DNA of 64,000 nt from Phytophthora sp. 'mugwort' (GCA_033558025.1 JAUCEF010000003.1:1452001-1516000), one strand, 5' to 3'; positions 42,032 through 53,853 are shown, counted from the first letter of the stretch. Numbers and translations are program-made. The notes: generated by a model not told the origin, from the letters alone.

Positions 42032-44947
42032 ATGGTGAACCAGACGAAGAGCAAGTGCCAGCAGCGTCTCGAGGCCCGTTCACGTGCCAGTTGTGCCCCC
42101 ACGGGCGTCTCCACCGACCCGCAGCTCCTCGCGGCCGAGTTGCAGTCGCGGATCGCCCGCGCCAACGAGATCCGCGCGATTCGCACGCGGCAATTGGCAG
42201 CCCGAGCGCGTGCCCGCGTGCAACACGCTCAGGACGTGGCCAGGGGGATGCGCATAAAGCGACACGAAGAGACTAGGCGTTCTCGGCAATCGTCAGCCTC
42301 GAAGCTCGACGAAGCGGCGCGTCGTCGCCACGAGCAGTTGGAGCAACTGCAACTTCAGTGCAAGCAGCGCGCCGATCTGATAATGGAAAAGGTGGAACTC
42401 GTGCGTGCGGACCAGAACGACAAAGCGGATAGGGCTCGTCGCACACTCGAAGAGCAACTCGACGACGCCGCTCGCCGTCGCCAGGAGCAAACGCAGCAAC
42501 GTGTTCGTCGCCTGAGCGAGCGCTGGCAAAGCGTAGAAAGTGTCAAGGACCGAGTGGCACGAGTGAAATTCATCCAGCGATGGTTCCGCCGCCACGTGGA
42601 AAATCGCAAAACGGCAAAAGCGCTGCGGCAAGTGCAACAAGATGTGAAAAAGGTGGTGAACTGCTGGAACCACATGAAGACAGCGAACTTTGAGGAATGC
42701 ATGGGGCTCTTGCAGCAGCGACCGGTGGTGCAGGCTGCACAGAGGCTGTTAAAGGTGCTGATGGCCGAGGAGAAGGACAGGAGTCGAGTGAAATCCCCAC
42801 TGGCAAAGAAAAAGGCAACACCAACATCGTCACCTCGCGGAGGCGTCATGAGCTTCCGAGTTTTGATGATGGCAGGCATGATTTCGTGCCACCCGAACGA
42901 AATAATGGGTCAAGATTCGTCCAAGAGGCTGTACTATGCTGCTAGTGTGATTGTGCTGGATATGGAGAATCTGGCTGTCTGCTTGGCAGCGTCGGATGGG
43001 TTTCAGAGGACTCAAGAATTGTCAAAGTGTGTCTCGAGATTGTCAGCGAGATTTGCCTTTTACACGGAAGCATTTGCACGTTGGAAGGCGCGGGATGCAG
43101 AACGTTTGGCTGTTGAGTTATTGGCGTCGTATCGGGAGTTAATGCTAGTGCACAGGAAGTACGAGATGCAAGCTCAAGAGGCGCAGAATGGTGTGGATGG
43201 AGTGCATGAGCTGCTGCGTCAAACGCACGGTCAATTGATGCAGATGCAGGGAGCACTGGAACGGTTACTCGGTAGGGAAGGTGCAAAGCAGAAGGTTGAG
43301 GAGCTGGAGCTGAGCTTGAAGCAGAGTGACGACTCGAGCAATGTATCTGTGGGTGGCGTTGCATCGGGTTCAAGTGCTGGTGAAGACAATAACGTGTCGT
43401 CTTCCGATAATGGTGACACAACCTCTTCTTCCTCGCCACCAATGGATACAGATGACGATCAGGACAAGAAAGGAGATGACGATGACGAGATGCCGGGCAG
43501 CGACGATGCAGATGAAGAAATTTCTGCTTCTGCACACACTCCAGGCGTCAATCAAGCGCTGTTAGCCGACCGAAAGTTGGTGCATGAGCTGATTTTGAAC
43601 CCTCAGTTTCAAATCCCAAGAGACAAAGACGTTGAAGCTTCTGCTGCGGCTTTGGCATCGAAACAGTCAGTCGCGGCAATGACTGTCCGTGTTCGTGAAT
43701 CCATGACGAAAGCCTTCTGGGACCATGTTATCGAAGCCAACGATATCAACACGCTACTGGCACGAACAGATGAGCTGCGCACGACTTTTCGAGATGCCCT
43801 GGGAGGTGGTAACGGGGCTGGATTGGGATCTGGATTGTCAGCGTTGGCCAATCAAGTGAATAGCGCACTTCGTCCGGATCAACTTCAAGAGCTGATGCAG
43901 GATCCTGTCAGGAACGTGCACATCATTCAAGCTCGGTGCAACTGTGTTCTGGATGCTATTGAACGGGCTGAGGCACCGGTCCGCGCTTCGAGTACGAGAG
44001 AATTTCGGTCGGACTGGGCTCAACATATTTCGGCTGGCGTCATGTCGCCAATGCAGCTACTGGTGGCTTTCTTGGCTTTCGCCCTCGATAAAGTTGATGA
44101 ACTTCGTAGTGACGTGTTGAACGCCCACCTCGGACTTTTGGCCGCTTATCTACAAAGGCATGGCGTCGAATACGAGCAGAAGCTTCTTCAAGCGCGTCTT
44201 TCGGAATCTGGAAGCGTGGATTCTGCTTTTCCAATGACAATGAAGTGGTTGAATGTGGAGATGGAAACCTATCTAGCAAGAGCGGACGTTAATGAGGCAG
44301 AGCGTGCTCGACTGGCACGTTACGATGGTGCAGCATTTGAGCGCTTTATGCGAGCGAGTATTTGGGCGCTCGCGGAGAAGCACATTGATGGCACATCCTC
44401 GCGTGTTTGGCCTGAAACCTTTGAGCTGGATGTTGCTCGTGTACGCACATGCCGTGACTCCCTAGATCGCATCGCTATAGTGTCAAGTCTTCTCGTTTTG
44501 GTTCAGGAGCATGTTGCTCGTCGCAGCCTCAATATTCCTGCAGGATTTTTCGACAAGATTGGCCAGCAGTTGAGCACTCTACTACGTTCGTCAGGGGTTT
44601 CAGGTGCACAACTTGCAGCCCAAGCGACTCTAGCAGTTCGGCAATTGGAAAATTCGGGAAGCGAAGAGGTCGAACAGGAACTGCAAGCCTTACAAAAGAG
44701 GCTGCATGGTTCGTTCGCCGCTGAAAATCCCGTATTCAAGCTCTTCTTCTCTCGCGCCGCACGCGCTTTCGAGTCCGCATTGTTGTCGAAGGGCAATAAC
44801 CTCGAAGATCTACACTCGTCGTTGACGCCGTTTGCTGCTGAGATCACAGAAGCCACTTTGGTGCTGCGCCGTCTGGCCCGACACAACGAGATCGTGTACG
44901 CGTCGCTGTACAACAACATCATTAAGCGCCTGGTTCCCTCTGTGTAG
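42032..44947 (+). CDS. TCP11-domain protein with IQ motif
   Basis: Intronless, 971 residues from the first ATG of the frame. The N-terminal 170 residues are Arg/Gln-rich and coiled-coil (AARRRQEQTQQRVRRLSERW). Residues about 176-196 hold an IQ-like calmodulin-binding motif (FIQRWFRRHVENRKTAKAL). A low-complexity Ser/Asp stretch lies at about 430-500. From about residue 507 the protein resembles T-complex protein 11 (TCP11, plant type). It begins NQALLADRKLVHELILNPQF, then ESMTKAFWDHVIEANDI, and continues to the C-terminus VYASLYNNIIKRLVPSV. In animals TCP11 is linked to cAMP/PKA signalling in sperm; in plants and protists its role is unclear. It starts 233 bp after the EF-hand gene on the same strand. 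Confidence 0.8.
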   Translation: MVNQTKSKCQQRLEARSRASCAPTGVSTDPQLLAAELQSRIARANEIRAIRTRQLAARARARVQHAQDVARGMRIKRHEETRRSRQSSASKLDEAARRRHEQLEQLQLQCKQRADLIMEKVELVRADQNDKADRARRTLEEQLDDAARRRQEQTQQRVRRLSERWQSVESVKDRVARVKFIQRWFRRHVENRKTAKALRQVQQDVKKVVNCWNHMKTANFEECMGLLQQRPVVQAAQRLLKVLMAEEKDRSRVKSPLAKKKATPTSSPRGGVMSFRVLMMAGMISCHPNEIMGQDSSKRLYYAASVIVLDMENLAVCLAASDGFQRTQELSKCVSRLSARFAFYTEAFARWKARDAERLAVELLASYRELMLVHRKYEMQAQEAQNGVDGVHELLRQTHGQLMQMQGALERLLGREGAKQKVEELELSLKQSDDSSNVSVGGVASGSSAGEDNNVSSSDNGDTTSSSSPPMDTDDDQDKKGDDDDEMPGSDDADEEISASAHTPGVNQALLADRKLVHELILNPQFQIPRDKDVEASAAALASKQSVAAMTVRVRESMTKAFWDHVIEANDINTLLARTDELRTTFRDALGGGNGAGLGSGLSALANQVNSALRPDQLQELMQDPVRNVHIIQARCNCVLDAIERAEAPVRASSTREFRSDWAQHISAGVMSPMQLLVAFLAFALDKVDELRSDVLNAHLGLLAAYLQRHGVEYEQKLLQARLSESGSVDSAFPMTMKWLNVEMETYLARADVNEAERARLARYDGAAFERFMRASIWALAEKHIDGTSSRVWPETFELDVARVRTCRDSLDRIAIVSSLLVLVQEHVARRSLNIPAGFFDKIGQQLSTLLRSSGVSGAQLAAQATLAVRQLENSGSEEVEQELQALQKRLHGSFAAENPVFKLFFSRAARAFESALLSKGNNLEDLHSSLTPFAAEITEATLVLRRLARHNEIVYASLYNNIIKRLVPSV

Positions 44948-45096
44948 GCAGTTTTGAGATGGTGCTTTCAAGTGCAAGGAGCAATTCGCTTCTCTGTAGG
45001 CTTTGATCACAGAAAATTGCGAGAATGTTTCTAGTGTGTTTGCTGTCGTCTGTCTTCCTACTTTTCCTCTTCAGCTAAGCCGCCGCACTGGCCAGC

Positions 45097-46205
45097 CTAA
45101 CTCGTGAGACGTGCGCCCTGGACCGCTCCAGCCCCCACACTAGCGTCCGTGCTGATATTGTACATCAGCTGTGCCAGCCAGCGGCTAGTGGTAGCATCTT
45201 CCTTAAGAGGTTCATCAAACGTGTGGTTACGCAGAGCTTCCGGTAGACACTGACGGAGGGCCTCCTTGGCACTGCATCAACATACAAGAAGTTAAAATCA
45301 GTGGCAATTCTAATTAATGTATCAGCCAGCAGCCAAGGATCATACCGCGGATTGTCTGAGAGACGGAGATAGCAGCGAATAATGTGCTTGAGTAGGCGTG
45401 GAGCCGGTGCTTCCACGACCGTTGCCACCATCTTGCTCAGCACAGTTCCTACGGCGTAGAATCGCTCGGGCGTGTGGCAGATGTAGGTGAGTCCCATGTC
45501 GTCCAGCAGGATCTTCTGCACAATGAATGTGGCCACCGTCTTGCTCAGCTCACTGCCAGCTTCCATAATACGGAGACACAGCGGTATGATCTCCGTCTGT
45601 AACAAAAAGTTGATCACGTCCGAGTCGTCAATCTGCAAAAATAAAGGGCAACAATCAGTACAATTATCAACCATCACTATTCTTTTCTTCTTTTACCTTA
45701 ACAAGCGCACCAATGACGCCAAGACTCGTCAGCCGCAGATACTCGAACGGCCGGTTCTTGCTCACCGTGTTCAGGAATGGATACAGGTACAGCGGGATGT
45801 GCGCTATGAGATCATTTCACCAGGTTAGCACACTTTTGTGTCATTGGCAAAAGCCATTTGCCACATCGGCAGAAAAAAGTTTTTTGTTAAGGACAATCAC
45901 TTTCATCACTCACCATTGAGAAAGTGGGTGCGCGTTTCCGAATGCGACGCCACGCACTGCAATAGCGCCAGCGCGTTGCAGACTCGGTTCGAGGCGTGGG
46001 CCGTGAGCTGCGGGGGCGACAGCAACGGGTAGATGGCCACAATCTCCTGCAACAAGGCCGCAACCGTCCCGAATGAGTGCCAGAGGATGGGCGCCAGCTC
46101 GGGAAACTCCTCGCGCTTCTTGCTAAGCTCCAGCAACGCGCTCTCACGTTGCTCGGGCGATGACAGCTCGAGCACAAGCGAGTACAACTGCTCCGGAGCC
46201 TCCAT
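45097..46205 (-). CDS. CCR4-NOT complex subunit 9 (CNOT9/Rcd1/CAF40)
   Basis: Spliced on the minus strand as complement(join(45097..45271, 45346..45632, 45697..45803, 45914..46205)), 861 bases, 286 residues. Introns are 74, 64 and 110 bp, GT-AG, with phases that fit exactly. The protein has the armadillo-like fold of CNOT9: [118 protein letters not shown], then [16 protein letters not shown] and [15 protein letters not shown]9 is a scaffold of the CCR4-NOT deadenylase that binds CNOT1 and Trp-containing partners, so it acts in mRNA decay and repression. The length matches the family. It is convergent with the TCP11 gene. Confidence 0.95.
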
Positions 46206-46385
46206 TGTCTGTCGCTATCTATCGGAGAATATTGATTTACTTTTTCGCTCGTGGAACCTTCGTGTAACACAAAAGATGGCTGAAAACTGGGTACATGTAC
46301 ACATGTAGTCTTGCCCAACAGCTAAAATTCACGAATTTACAGCTACAGTTTTTCTTTCCAGATGTAATAGTCACAAATAAAAATA

Positions 46386-48133
46386 CGGTATCGTCTTAGT
46401 GCTAAGCGTCCCCTTAGCACATCCGGCAAATCTTTAGGCATGTACATATGAATGCAAATCATACTTTTAGCAAGTCAACGTTAGTGTTTTACTGTATTAT
46501 GCATTATGCATTATCACTATCACTACCCGGTGTGACTTCGTCGCCAGATCCGACATCGTCATCCGAATCGACATACCCACAAGCAAGTGCGCAGCTCTCC
46601 AGTTCCGCAACAATGTCACTCTCATTCTCCTGAAAGTCCGTCGTCTCTTCTGCTACTGCCCACGTATCACTCAATATACCGACGTTCGTATAGCCGCTAA
46701 CGTTGTTTCCTTTAACCAATCTGCCCAGCATCTCGACACATAGCGTGTTATGTCGGTACGAGTAGGTGGTTTCAACTTAAATGGCTCTTCCGCGTGACTA
46801 TCGTGAAGTCTTGACACCTCGACGTCAGCATCCACTTAATTTCCATGCCCTTATATTGCGTCATTCAGCTTGACACGCTTTTGCACCCGGCTATTCTTCG
46901 CTGCGCGGTACTCGATAAGCTGGTCCCGCGACGGCTCAATCCAAAGGGCGCGAAGTCTTGACTCGGTGGTTTTTTTTTTCATGGAACGTCCGCCGGCTGG
47001 CAGGCGTATGTGTAAAGAGGCCAATCTTTAAAAGAATTACATTGATAGACTTCGCATATGCAACGACTTCATCCGTCCAGTGACCACTATAAAGTCATCC
47101 CATAAGAGAAGGACAATACCATCCTGGTAGCGCAATCTGCGACGGGGAACTCGACAAACTTAGCGACATGTGAGCGTTCCACCACGGAGACTTATTACCG
47201 TAAATCTCGCAGCTCGATTTTGAACTTGCAAAGCTCTAAATTCTCGTTTCCACACGGTAATATCAAAGCCATGACGCAACTCTGCGTTCTCTTTTTGCTC
47301 TCTTTGTTTTCCCAGGCGTGCTTTTAAAGCACAAAAAAAATGGTTGGGTATTATGACTCTCTTAATCGGCCTGACGCATGGCGGCCGCTCGTGCTTTCTC
47401 TTTATTCGCTCATGTAACCCACACGGTTTTCACACCACGCTACGAGATGGTCTGTTTAGGCAATAACTAAAAATAAAATAGCTACGCGGCTACTAAATAT
47501 CAAAAAATGAAAACAGCAGTGTACTTTCTGGTCAGCATTGTATACGTGAAAACAATACTTTCCACTATTGTCTGTCGAACCAACGCTTTAACTCTTGAGT
47601 TGCTACATGGGTGTCTTGTGAGTGGCGTCCTTTGACCCTGTCTAGTCCTTGTTCGAAATAACATGCGATGTCTGCGGAGAAACAGCTTGAATCACGTTGG
47701 CGACACTCCAAACGTTTCGCCTGTTGCAGCAAAACATCTTTTCCCTCAAGCTTGAGCATTAAACGGGACACAGTCGCCCCGTGACGACGAAGCGAGTTCA
47801 CCACAGCACCAGCTCCGCTTCGGCGGCTTTGGGAAGCATCGTAGCATCGCCGGGACTCATCAGATCGTGGTGACGCCCTCGTCCATTTTCGCAAGCCTGC
47901 TTAATAGTGCGTTTCTGCTTGGCCCACTTGCAGACTTGATTCTTTTTTGCCCGCGGTTTGCTCACTACACAACGTACCAGCGGAGCTGACGTAAGGGGTG
48001 GTACCCCGAGAGCCCTCCCTGCGCGCAGAGGGATCAAATGATATCCTACACGTGCACCAGCTGCCGCCGTGTACACGTGTGCACTTGTGGTGTGCGCACC
48101 TGCCAATATAAAAAACCAAACAAACAGCAACAT
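46386..48133 (-). mobile_element. pogo family B, second locus, decayed
   Basis: The left end CGGTATCGTCTTAGTGCTAAG follows TA (46384-46385) and matches the end at 15447. On the minus strand, from high to low coordinates, the transposase is readable in pieces: the N-terminal KWAKQKRTIKQACENGRG, then AGAVVNSLRRHGATVSRLML at about 47800 (like the copy at 15.9 kb). Then comes a core trace VLSFLWDDFIVV (about 47110), LRALWIEPSRDQLIEYRAAK (about 46950), and a C-terminal acidic tail YVDSDDDVGSGDEVTPGSDS (46504-46731). The right end was not found. Confidence 0.65.
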
Positions 48134-48139
48134 TAAAAA

Positions 48140-49029
48140 GGCCCAACGATAACGTATTTGAGCCCGTTAACAACCTATCTAATACACCCTGCTCATCCGG
48201 CACCTCTCCCATGCACCCACCGAGAAAGCCAAGCCGCTTGAAACGGTACCAATGTGTAACTTGACTTCATTGCCGCCGCCATGTTCTTGTAGCCCTCCGC
48301 TGAACCCGTTCTCTATAGTGTCCCTGTCGGTCCACCCCACGCTCCAGTAATTCGGACAATAACATCCGACAGAGAAGAGAGAAGAGAGCACCATTTTGAA
48401 TGAAACCGACGCAGTCGTTGCCTCTTCCTGCCATTCATCTGCTTCACCAAGAAATCAATCGACCGCTTGAAGAAGGCAGAGTTTGAACGGACAATCCCAC
48501 ACGACGTCAGCATGCTGGCAGATGCCAGTGCATCACGCAGGTACATGCATCAGCTCCACGTTAAACAAGGCGGTGCAAGCTAGGCAGCATCCGTCCAATG
48601 GGCTGAAAACTCGTCAAGCGACAATAGCACCGGCACTGCCGTGTTGGCTTTCGCTATGAAGTCAAGTGAAGAAAGTCGATCGTCAGACCTTCGTTTTACC
48701 AGCCGTTCGTGTTTCCGTAGCGGACTACATTTTGCTCAGCTTGCAGTGGCTCACACTGCTTCCATAGCGGCATGCTAAGCCCGTGGCGCTTCCGTGTGTT
48801 CACCCGCGGGTCGCTACCATCTTGGAGGGTTCGATTTGACGGTCACATACGGGCAAGTAAATCGCATAACAGCCAGCTATATGTCGGCCATTCTTTGTCC
48901 TTCCCGGTGAAACGCACCAGATCGTGCGAGCGTCATGTTGATGATCGTAGACTCCGGAAGGTATTCGAAACAAACTGGGATACCAGGCGTCAGTAGTGCT
49001 TGGTACACATATAGTGGTGCAGAGTTATC
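48140..49029. other. no supported gene
   Basis: Short frames only. A minus-strand frame at 48313-48546 (FFKRSIDFLVKQMNGRKRQR) is basic but unrecognised. No repeats were noticed. Confidence 0.35.
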
Positions 49030-49440
49030 CTAGGAGAAAAGACAAGGAGAGACGGTCTGATGACGATGTTGAAGCTTCATCTGCTGCCGCATCCTCTCTG
49101 GTGTCTTCACTTGTGGAGGCATATGAGAAGTACATGCTGGTGTCTGTGGTGTTGGTGGCTTCACTAGGTAGGAACCCGGAGTTGGTACGAGCTGCGCGTT
49201 TGTTTCTTCAGCCTCATTTGCATATCGCCGGCAAGTTTTCTTGTTGTGACCTGTAGCCCCACATAAAAGGCACGTACGCGTCAACTTGTTTGTGGACGCA
49301 GTTGCCACGTCACCAGCGCTTTCAATACGACCGTGGGTGCGGCGTTCAGCTTTCTCGTAATATGGGGACGAGCCAACGCTAAGCGCATGAATCTGTAGAG
49401 AGCGTCCAGTTGCTTTGTACGCGAAAGCACTCGCATACGT
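49030..49440 (-). pseudogene. C-terminal fragment with CCHC zinc knuckle
   Basis: The minus-strand frame reads ASAFAYKATGRSLQIHALSV, then TRTCLLCGATGHNKKTCRRY, a CX2CX4HX4C zinc knuckle, and a Pro-rich tail (VKPPTPQTPACTSHMPPQ). Such knuckles end MULE transposases and gag proteins. No catalytic domain is preserved next to it. Confidence 0.5.
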
Positions 49441-49479
49441 ACTTATAGATGTATGTGGTGGAAGCTAAACGGCCTCGCT

Positions 49480-50290
49480 AACATCAATGCGGACAAGACT
49501 GTTCCTGGCGCGCAAGGACCACGGTGGTTGGCCGCGACGAGTTTTGTCGCGAAACATGCGAAGAACGCAACGCTGGACGACTCTGGACTGTAGAACGAGC
49601 TCGACGCTACCGAATTCATCGAGGATGTGCTTAAGTCCGACTTGGGAGAAGAGGTCATCCACGTGCCCTCCCCCCCCCTACCATTCGCCGAAGCAGAAGA
49701 AGCGATGGCACAGGCCAGGAAGATTCGGATGGTGATTCAGCTCCAGCGAAAAAAAGCGCGAGAAGAGAGGGCTTGCGTGAGGAAAGAGGGGTGTCTCATC
49801 GCGGAGGTGGAGAGGCGCATCGTCATATCCCCCCCCCTGCTTGCAAGCGTGACTGGGATAAACTGAACAGGGCGCTGGAGACGAAGCTGGGGAAGGAAAG
49901 AAGCACTGCGTTCTCCGCAGTGGAGTACAAGTCCTTGTCGGAGCGGCTTCGCATCGATGGGGACGTGACGCACTTTTTACGATCTGAAGCGCGACGGCCC
50001 CGGTATCGATCAGGACGCGCTGAACGCTCTTATGAAATCCGCCGCACATCCGAAATAAGGAAATACGCTGGAGAAGAGTGGCCCACTTAAAGGCGATTCT
50101 TTTATTTTCTTTCCTGCCTGTCGAGACCAAAATCGCTCGATCCCATCCCAGGGAGATCTATACGCCGCGATGCCTATCGTAGGTCTACTCCGCGACTACG
50201 CCGGCGGCTACCCACGCGTAGCGTCGCGAGCTCGCCTCGATGAGGTGAACATGATACTTATAGACGAGGTCATGTGGTCCAGGGTCTCCG
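49480..50290 (+). pseudogene. decayed helical-protein gene, unrecognised
   Basis: Readable stretches in several plus-strand frames: ELDATEFIEDVLKSDLGEEV, EEAMAQARKIRMVIQLQRKK, RDWDKLNRALETKLGKERST, DGPGIDQDALNALMKSAAHP, then MPIVGLLRDYAGGYPRVASR with LDEVNMILIDEVMWSRVSE. Two of the frame changes fall near 9-C runs (49670-49678 and 49829-49837). I do not recognise the family. Confidence 0.4.
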
Positions 50291-50619
50291 AATAAATCTT
50301 TGAAGCGAAAATAAACGGCAACACCCATCTAGAATAATTTATGTTTTGGTACGAAAATCTAACAGAATATATTACTTACCTTCGCCGCAATATTACCGAA
50401 AATTTCACGCGTATTTGTACTGAGTTTTGTATGATATAGTCAAAATTCAAGCCCAACTGGACAAAATGCAAGTCCAACTTGACGTTGCCGGTACACCCGC
50501 CATTCGTTTGACCTAGTTGATGGCGACCATTTCATCTCCATAGAGGCAGCATTGCTATCAGCGCGCGATTCCATTTCCACCGTCCGCGATCCGAGAATTG
50601 CGGCAGCAGCCTATCACCA

Positions 50620-52136
50620 TGGCACCCTTCACGACCAAGCATACCTGCCGCTTCTTCTTCAAGACCGTACTCGACCACCAGGATGAGTCGAGGAGCTACC
50701 ACCGCTGCCCATGTGGCACCGTGTGGAAGCAGGAACCCAGACGGGGTACTCAAACTTGATGGGCTACATCGTCAAGCACCACCACAACTATATGGAGGTC
50801 ATGGCCGCGAGAGCACCCGCTCCGAGATGCTTGTAAGCTTCGTCGACCAGAAGAACCTGGCCGTCTATTGCTGGATCGACGGGACAGTGGAGCGTTCGCC
50901 TTCCTCGAAAACGCAACGACCCGCAAGTACGTCCCGCTCCCGCCCATCTCCGCGGGGATACCGGCAGAAGCACATCAGCATGCGTCCGCGAAGATGGAGG
51001 CCGCCACCATCGCAGATCTTCCTGCAGTTTCGATCGTCTTTGATGGGTGGACTTTTCAGTCCGAGCACTTTATCGCTGTCTTCGCGACCTTCAACCACGA
51101 CGCCTCGAAGAGTCGTTCCTCCTCGCTATGGTACCGCTCGTCGACAACGATGTCGAGGATCAATCAGCATGAGCGCACGTTGTGTTTCTGTCTCCTACGT
51201 TGGGCTTTTTAACCGCGCAAACGTCCGACATCTTTTCCAGGTCGGCGATAACTACTCCACTTGCCGCGTCGCGCAACTCCTCGACATTCTTCTGGTCGGC
51301 TGCGCGTCACACCGTTTCAACTTGGCGGTCAATGCTTTTTGAAGAGCTTGGATCACGTGTTGGATAAATTCAGCAGTTGATACGTAAGCTTCGCGGCCTT
51401 AATGTGTATGCAGCGCTCCGGTACGAAAGTACCAGTATCAATCTCGGCTGATATTAGTTAACTGTGGTTTTGTATAGGAAGAAAACGTTTTTGCGTCCGG
51501 TGCTCCGTCAGGTGACTAGGTAATCGTCTACGTTCAAGATGGTGCACCGCTACTTCGCGCTAAAGGACGCGATCGATACCGAGGACGACGAGATCGCCGC
51601 GCTCATGCCACGCAAGCGCGAGGACAGCCTTCTGGTCGCGCTCCTCGAGAGCTAAAGGTGTTTGAGTTGGCCACAAAGAAACTACAGTCGGTGGGCGTGA
51701 CGCTACCGACATCCGTGATGTGCTCGACGAGCTTATCGAGTTCCACCCACAAACCGCGAACTACCTCACCCGACGTATAAATCGTCAAGAGCCGGTGTTC
51801 GAGAGCGCGTTCGCGTCGGTCCTGCTAGGCAGGACTGACAAAATCACGAGTTCTCGAGTCATTCGTTGTGTGCGCGGATGTTGCGGGCGAGGCAGACCCA
51901 GACGACGCAAAGCTCGGGTTCCTGGATAGGGCATTGAAGAATCGCAAGAAGGAGCGGGCGGAGAGCGTCCATTACCCCGCGGTTATCTTCATTCCGCCGA
52001 CGTCGAACACGTGCGAGCGCTTCTTTAGCGTCGAGAAGCACGTGCTCGAAGACGACCGCAACGGCCACCTCCCAATCAATCTCGAGATGGTGTTGTTCCT
52101 GAAGTCTAACCGTCGCTTTGGTGCGCGCAAACTGTG
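50620..52136 (+). pseudogene. hAT-family transposase relic 3
   Basis: The N-terminal part, MAPFTTKHTCRFFFKTVLDH at 50620, includes a possible BED-type finger trace (HRCPCGTVW). At about 51025, AVSIVFDGWTFQSEHFIAVF is the first catalytic block. At 51240-51340, VGDNYSTCRVAQLLDILLVG followed by CASHRFNLAVNAF is the GDN/CASHRFNLAV block. The C-terminal dimerisation domain at 51960-52130 is well preserved: VIFIPPTSNTCERFFSVEKH followed by VLEDDRNGHLPINLEMVLFL. Stops and frame changes separate the blocks, but all of the gene is represented, so this is a full-length dead copy. Confidence 0.8.
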
Positions 52137-52379
52137 AAGAAGGTTGTCGACGCGCGCAACTAGTCAACGTGACTAACCTTGTGCGTACTGTACAGTTGCA
52201 TATAAATACAGTTGCATACGAATACATAGTCGTTTCGGGCTGGGTGCCCATAATGCACCGTAGTGTACGGTACTATAATGTACAGTACAGTTCGTTACGA
52301 TACAGTTATTAACTTCAAGACGCACCGTTGCCGCCGAAGGTACTGTATTTACACTCTCGACTCCCCATTCTGTGTCAGG

Positions 52380-53034
52380 ATATTTTCGGAGGCCCTGATG
52401 TGGCCGGACGGGAGCTCGAAGCTGGACGAGATGATCATCCCGACGCAGTTCGCGTTTGTCGAGGACGACTACGACCACCCGAGAAAGTGTGGATGCCTCT
52501 TCGCCGGATTCGACGGCTGCGCCAACCCAGACTGCATCAACGTCAACGGGGAGCACGTGTGCACTGAGGACACCTGCGGGCTTCGTGGACGACTGCGGCA
52601 ACCGGCTACTCGACCACCCCGGGCAGCAACGATCGGCTGCGGTCTTCATATCGCAGCCTATCTTCGTCGGATGTATCGCGGCCCCTTACTGAAGTACGGT
52701 CGTGGCGGAGTCCGCTACGGTGGCGAACAACACGCTGATCTTGAAGCGGTAGGCTCGTATGCCGACGATTGCGCAGAAGAATACCACTTGGGTTAACGTG
52801 TACGTGTCTGCCGAGGGGAGCGAAGGCATCTCGCGTTTCGCGAACCACTCGTGCAAGCCCACCGCGCGTTCCAGCAGCGCACGTTCATGCTTGCGGATGA
52901 CTACCTTCAGGCTACAATGGTCATTGTTGTGGATAGGCCGATCAAGGAGAGGAGGAGATCACCGTGGATTACTGCTGCGAGAAATTATGGTTCAAGTGCG
53001 TCTGCACGTCGACTGGATATCGCATCCCAGCATA
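52380..53034 (+). pseudogene. SET-domain protein, broken
   Basis: A cysteine-rich pre-SET-like stretch reads HPRKCGCLFAGFDGCANPDC and then NVNGEHVCTEDTCG, followed in another frame by VDDCGNRLLDHPGQQRSAAV. The SET core follows as WVNVYVSAEGSEGISRFANH with SCKP, then after a frameshift QQRTFMLADDYLQATMVIVV and DRPIKE. After another shift EEITVDYCCEKLWFKCVC appears. The SRFANHSC and EEITVDY motifs are the SAM- and substrate-binding signature of SET methyltransferases. The Cys residues after the SET domain resemble a post-SET. At least three frameshifts and two stops make it inactive. It lies directly after the hAT relic, which suggests a gene carried within a repeat. Confidence 0.7.
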
Positions 53035-53200
53035 AGTCGGCTACTCATTTTGCCACTAGCATGCGCAACGGCGTAGCGGTTAGCTATGTGCTCAACTGCA
53101 CCGGAAGATGATACACTATGGACAAGTACGCTCCATGACATTAGTCTCGTTTTGTTTAAAGTATCGGCGTGTATAAGTCTAAACTTATCCATCAGGCTGA

Positions 53201-53275
53201 AATGTTTGCTCATTCACCCGCCAGTGGCAAAATATGCGAAAAAATGCCACTGACGGATGAATGTTAGCAAACATT
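53201..53275. repeat. imperfect hairpin, about 30-bp arms
   Basis: The left arm starts AATGTTTGCTCATTCACCCG at 53201. The right arm, read in reverse complement from 53275, starts AATGTTTGCTAACATTCATC. Both arms end in CAGTGGCA around a 15-base AT-rich loop. It may be a short foldback element. Confidence 0.65.
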
Positions 53276-53335
53276 CCAGTCTTGGCGTAGTCAATCTGGG
53301 ACTGACCCTATTCACACTAAAGTCAACCTATCCAC

Positions 53336-53580
53336 TCTGAAGGGAAGCTTTTCTTCTTACATTCATCCTCTCAAATATTTCTCAGCGGTACTTAGTTGAG
53401 CTATTGTCCGTTTTTGTTGGCTGCGTGCCGGCCGGAGAGAGGCAGTGCCCAACAATCCAGTCCGAGGGGAAGGTATGTTCACATTCATCCTCTCAGAGAT
53501 TTTCAGCGGCCGTAAGCTGAACTATTGGCCATTTTGCTGGCTGCCTACTCGTCTGGAAAAGGCGCCTGAGCCCGCTAGAT
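53336..53580. repeat. tandem duplication, about 122-bp unit, two copies
   Basis: The two units share ACATTCATCCTCTCA, TTTTGTTGGCTGC-like and TCAGCGG...CTGAACTATTGG-like blocks in the same order. Matching positions are 53360 and 53482. Divergence is moderate. No coding potential. Confidence 0.6.
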
Positions 53581-53853
53581 TTAAATATCCACCCTAAGGT
53601 AAGTTGCCAGTTTAGTAGAAAATCTGACAGCGATTTTGTCGATGCCTCGTGGGGCTTTCATATTCAGCCTTTTGTAGGTGCAAGCACATGAACATATGGA
53701 GGAAGAGTTCGACTAAGCTGATGCGTCATCAGCTACTGTAGAACTAATAACAACATTTTGCAAGCTTCGACACAAAACCGTCATTAGAAGATCGAGACTA
53801 GCAGGTAAAAATATTTGCAGGGCCAAAGGTAGGAATTAGAGACAGTTTTAACA

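Noticed and set aside
53336..53580. CRISPR array
   Set aside because: Only two diverged 122-bp units without spacers, in a eukaryotic genome.
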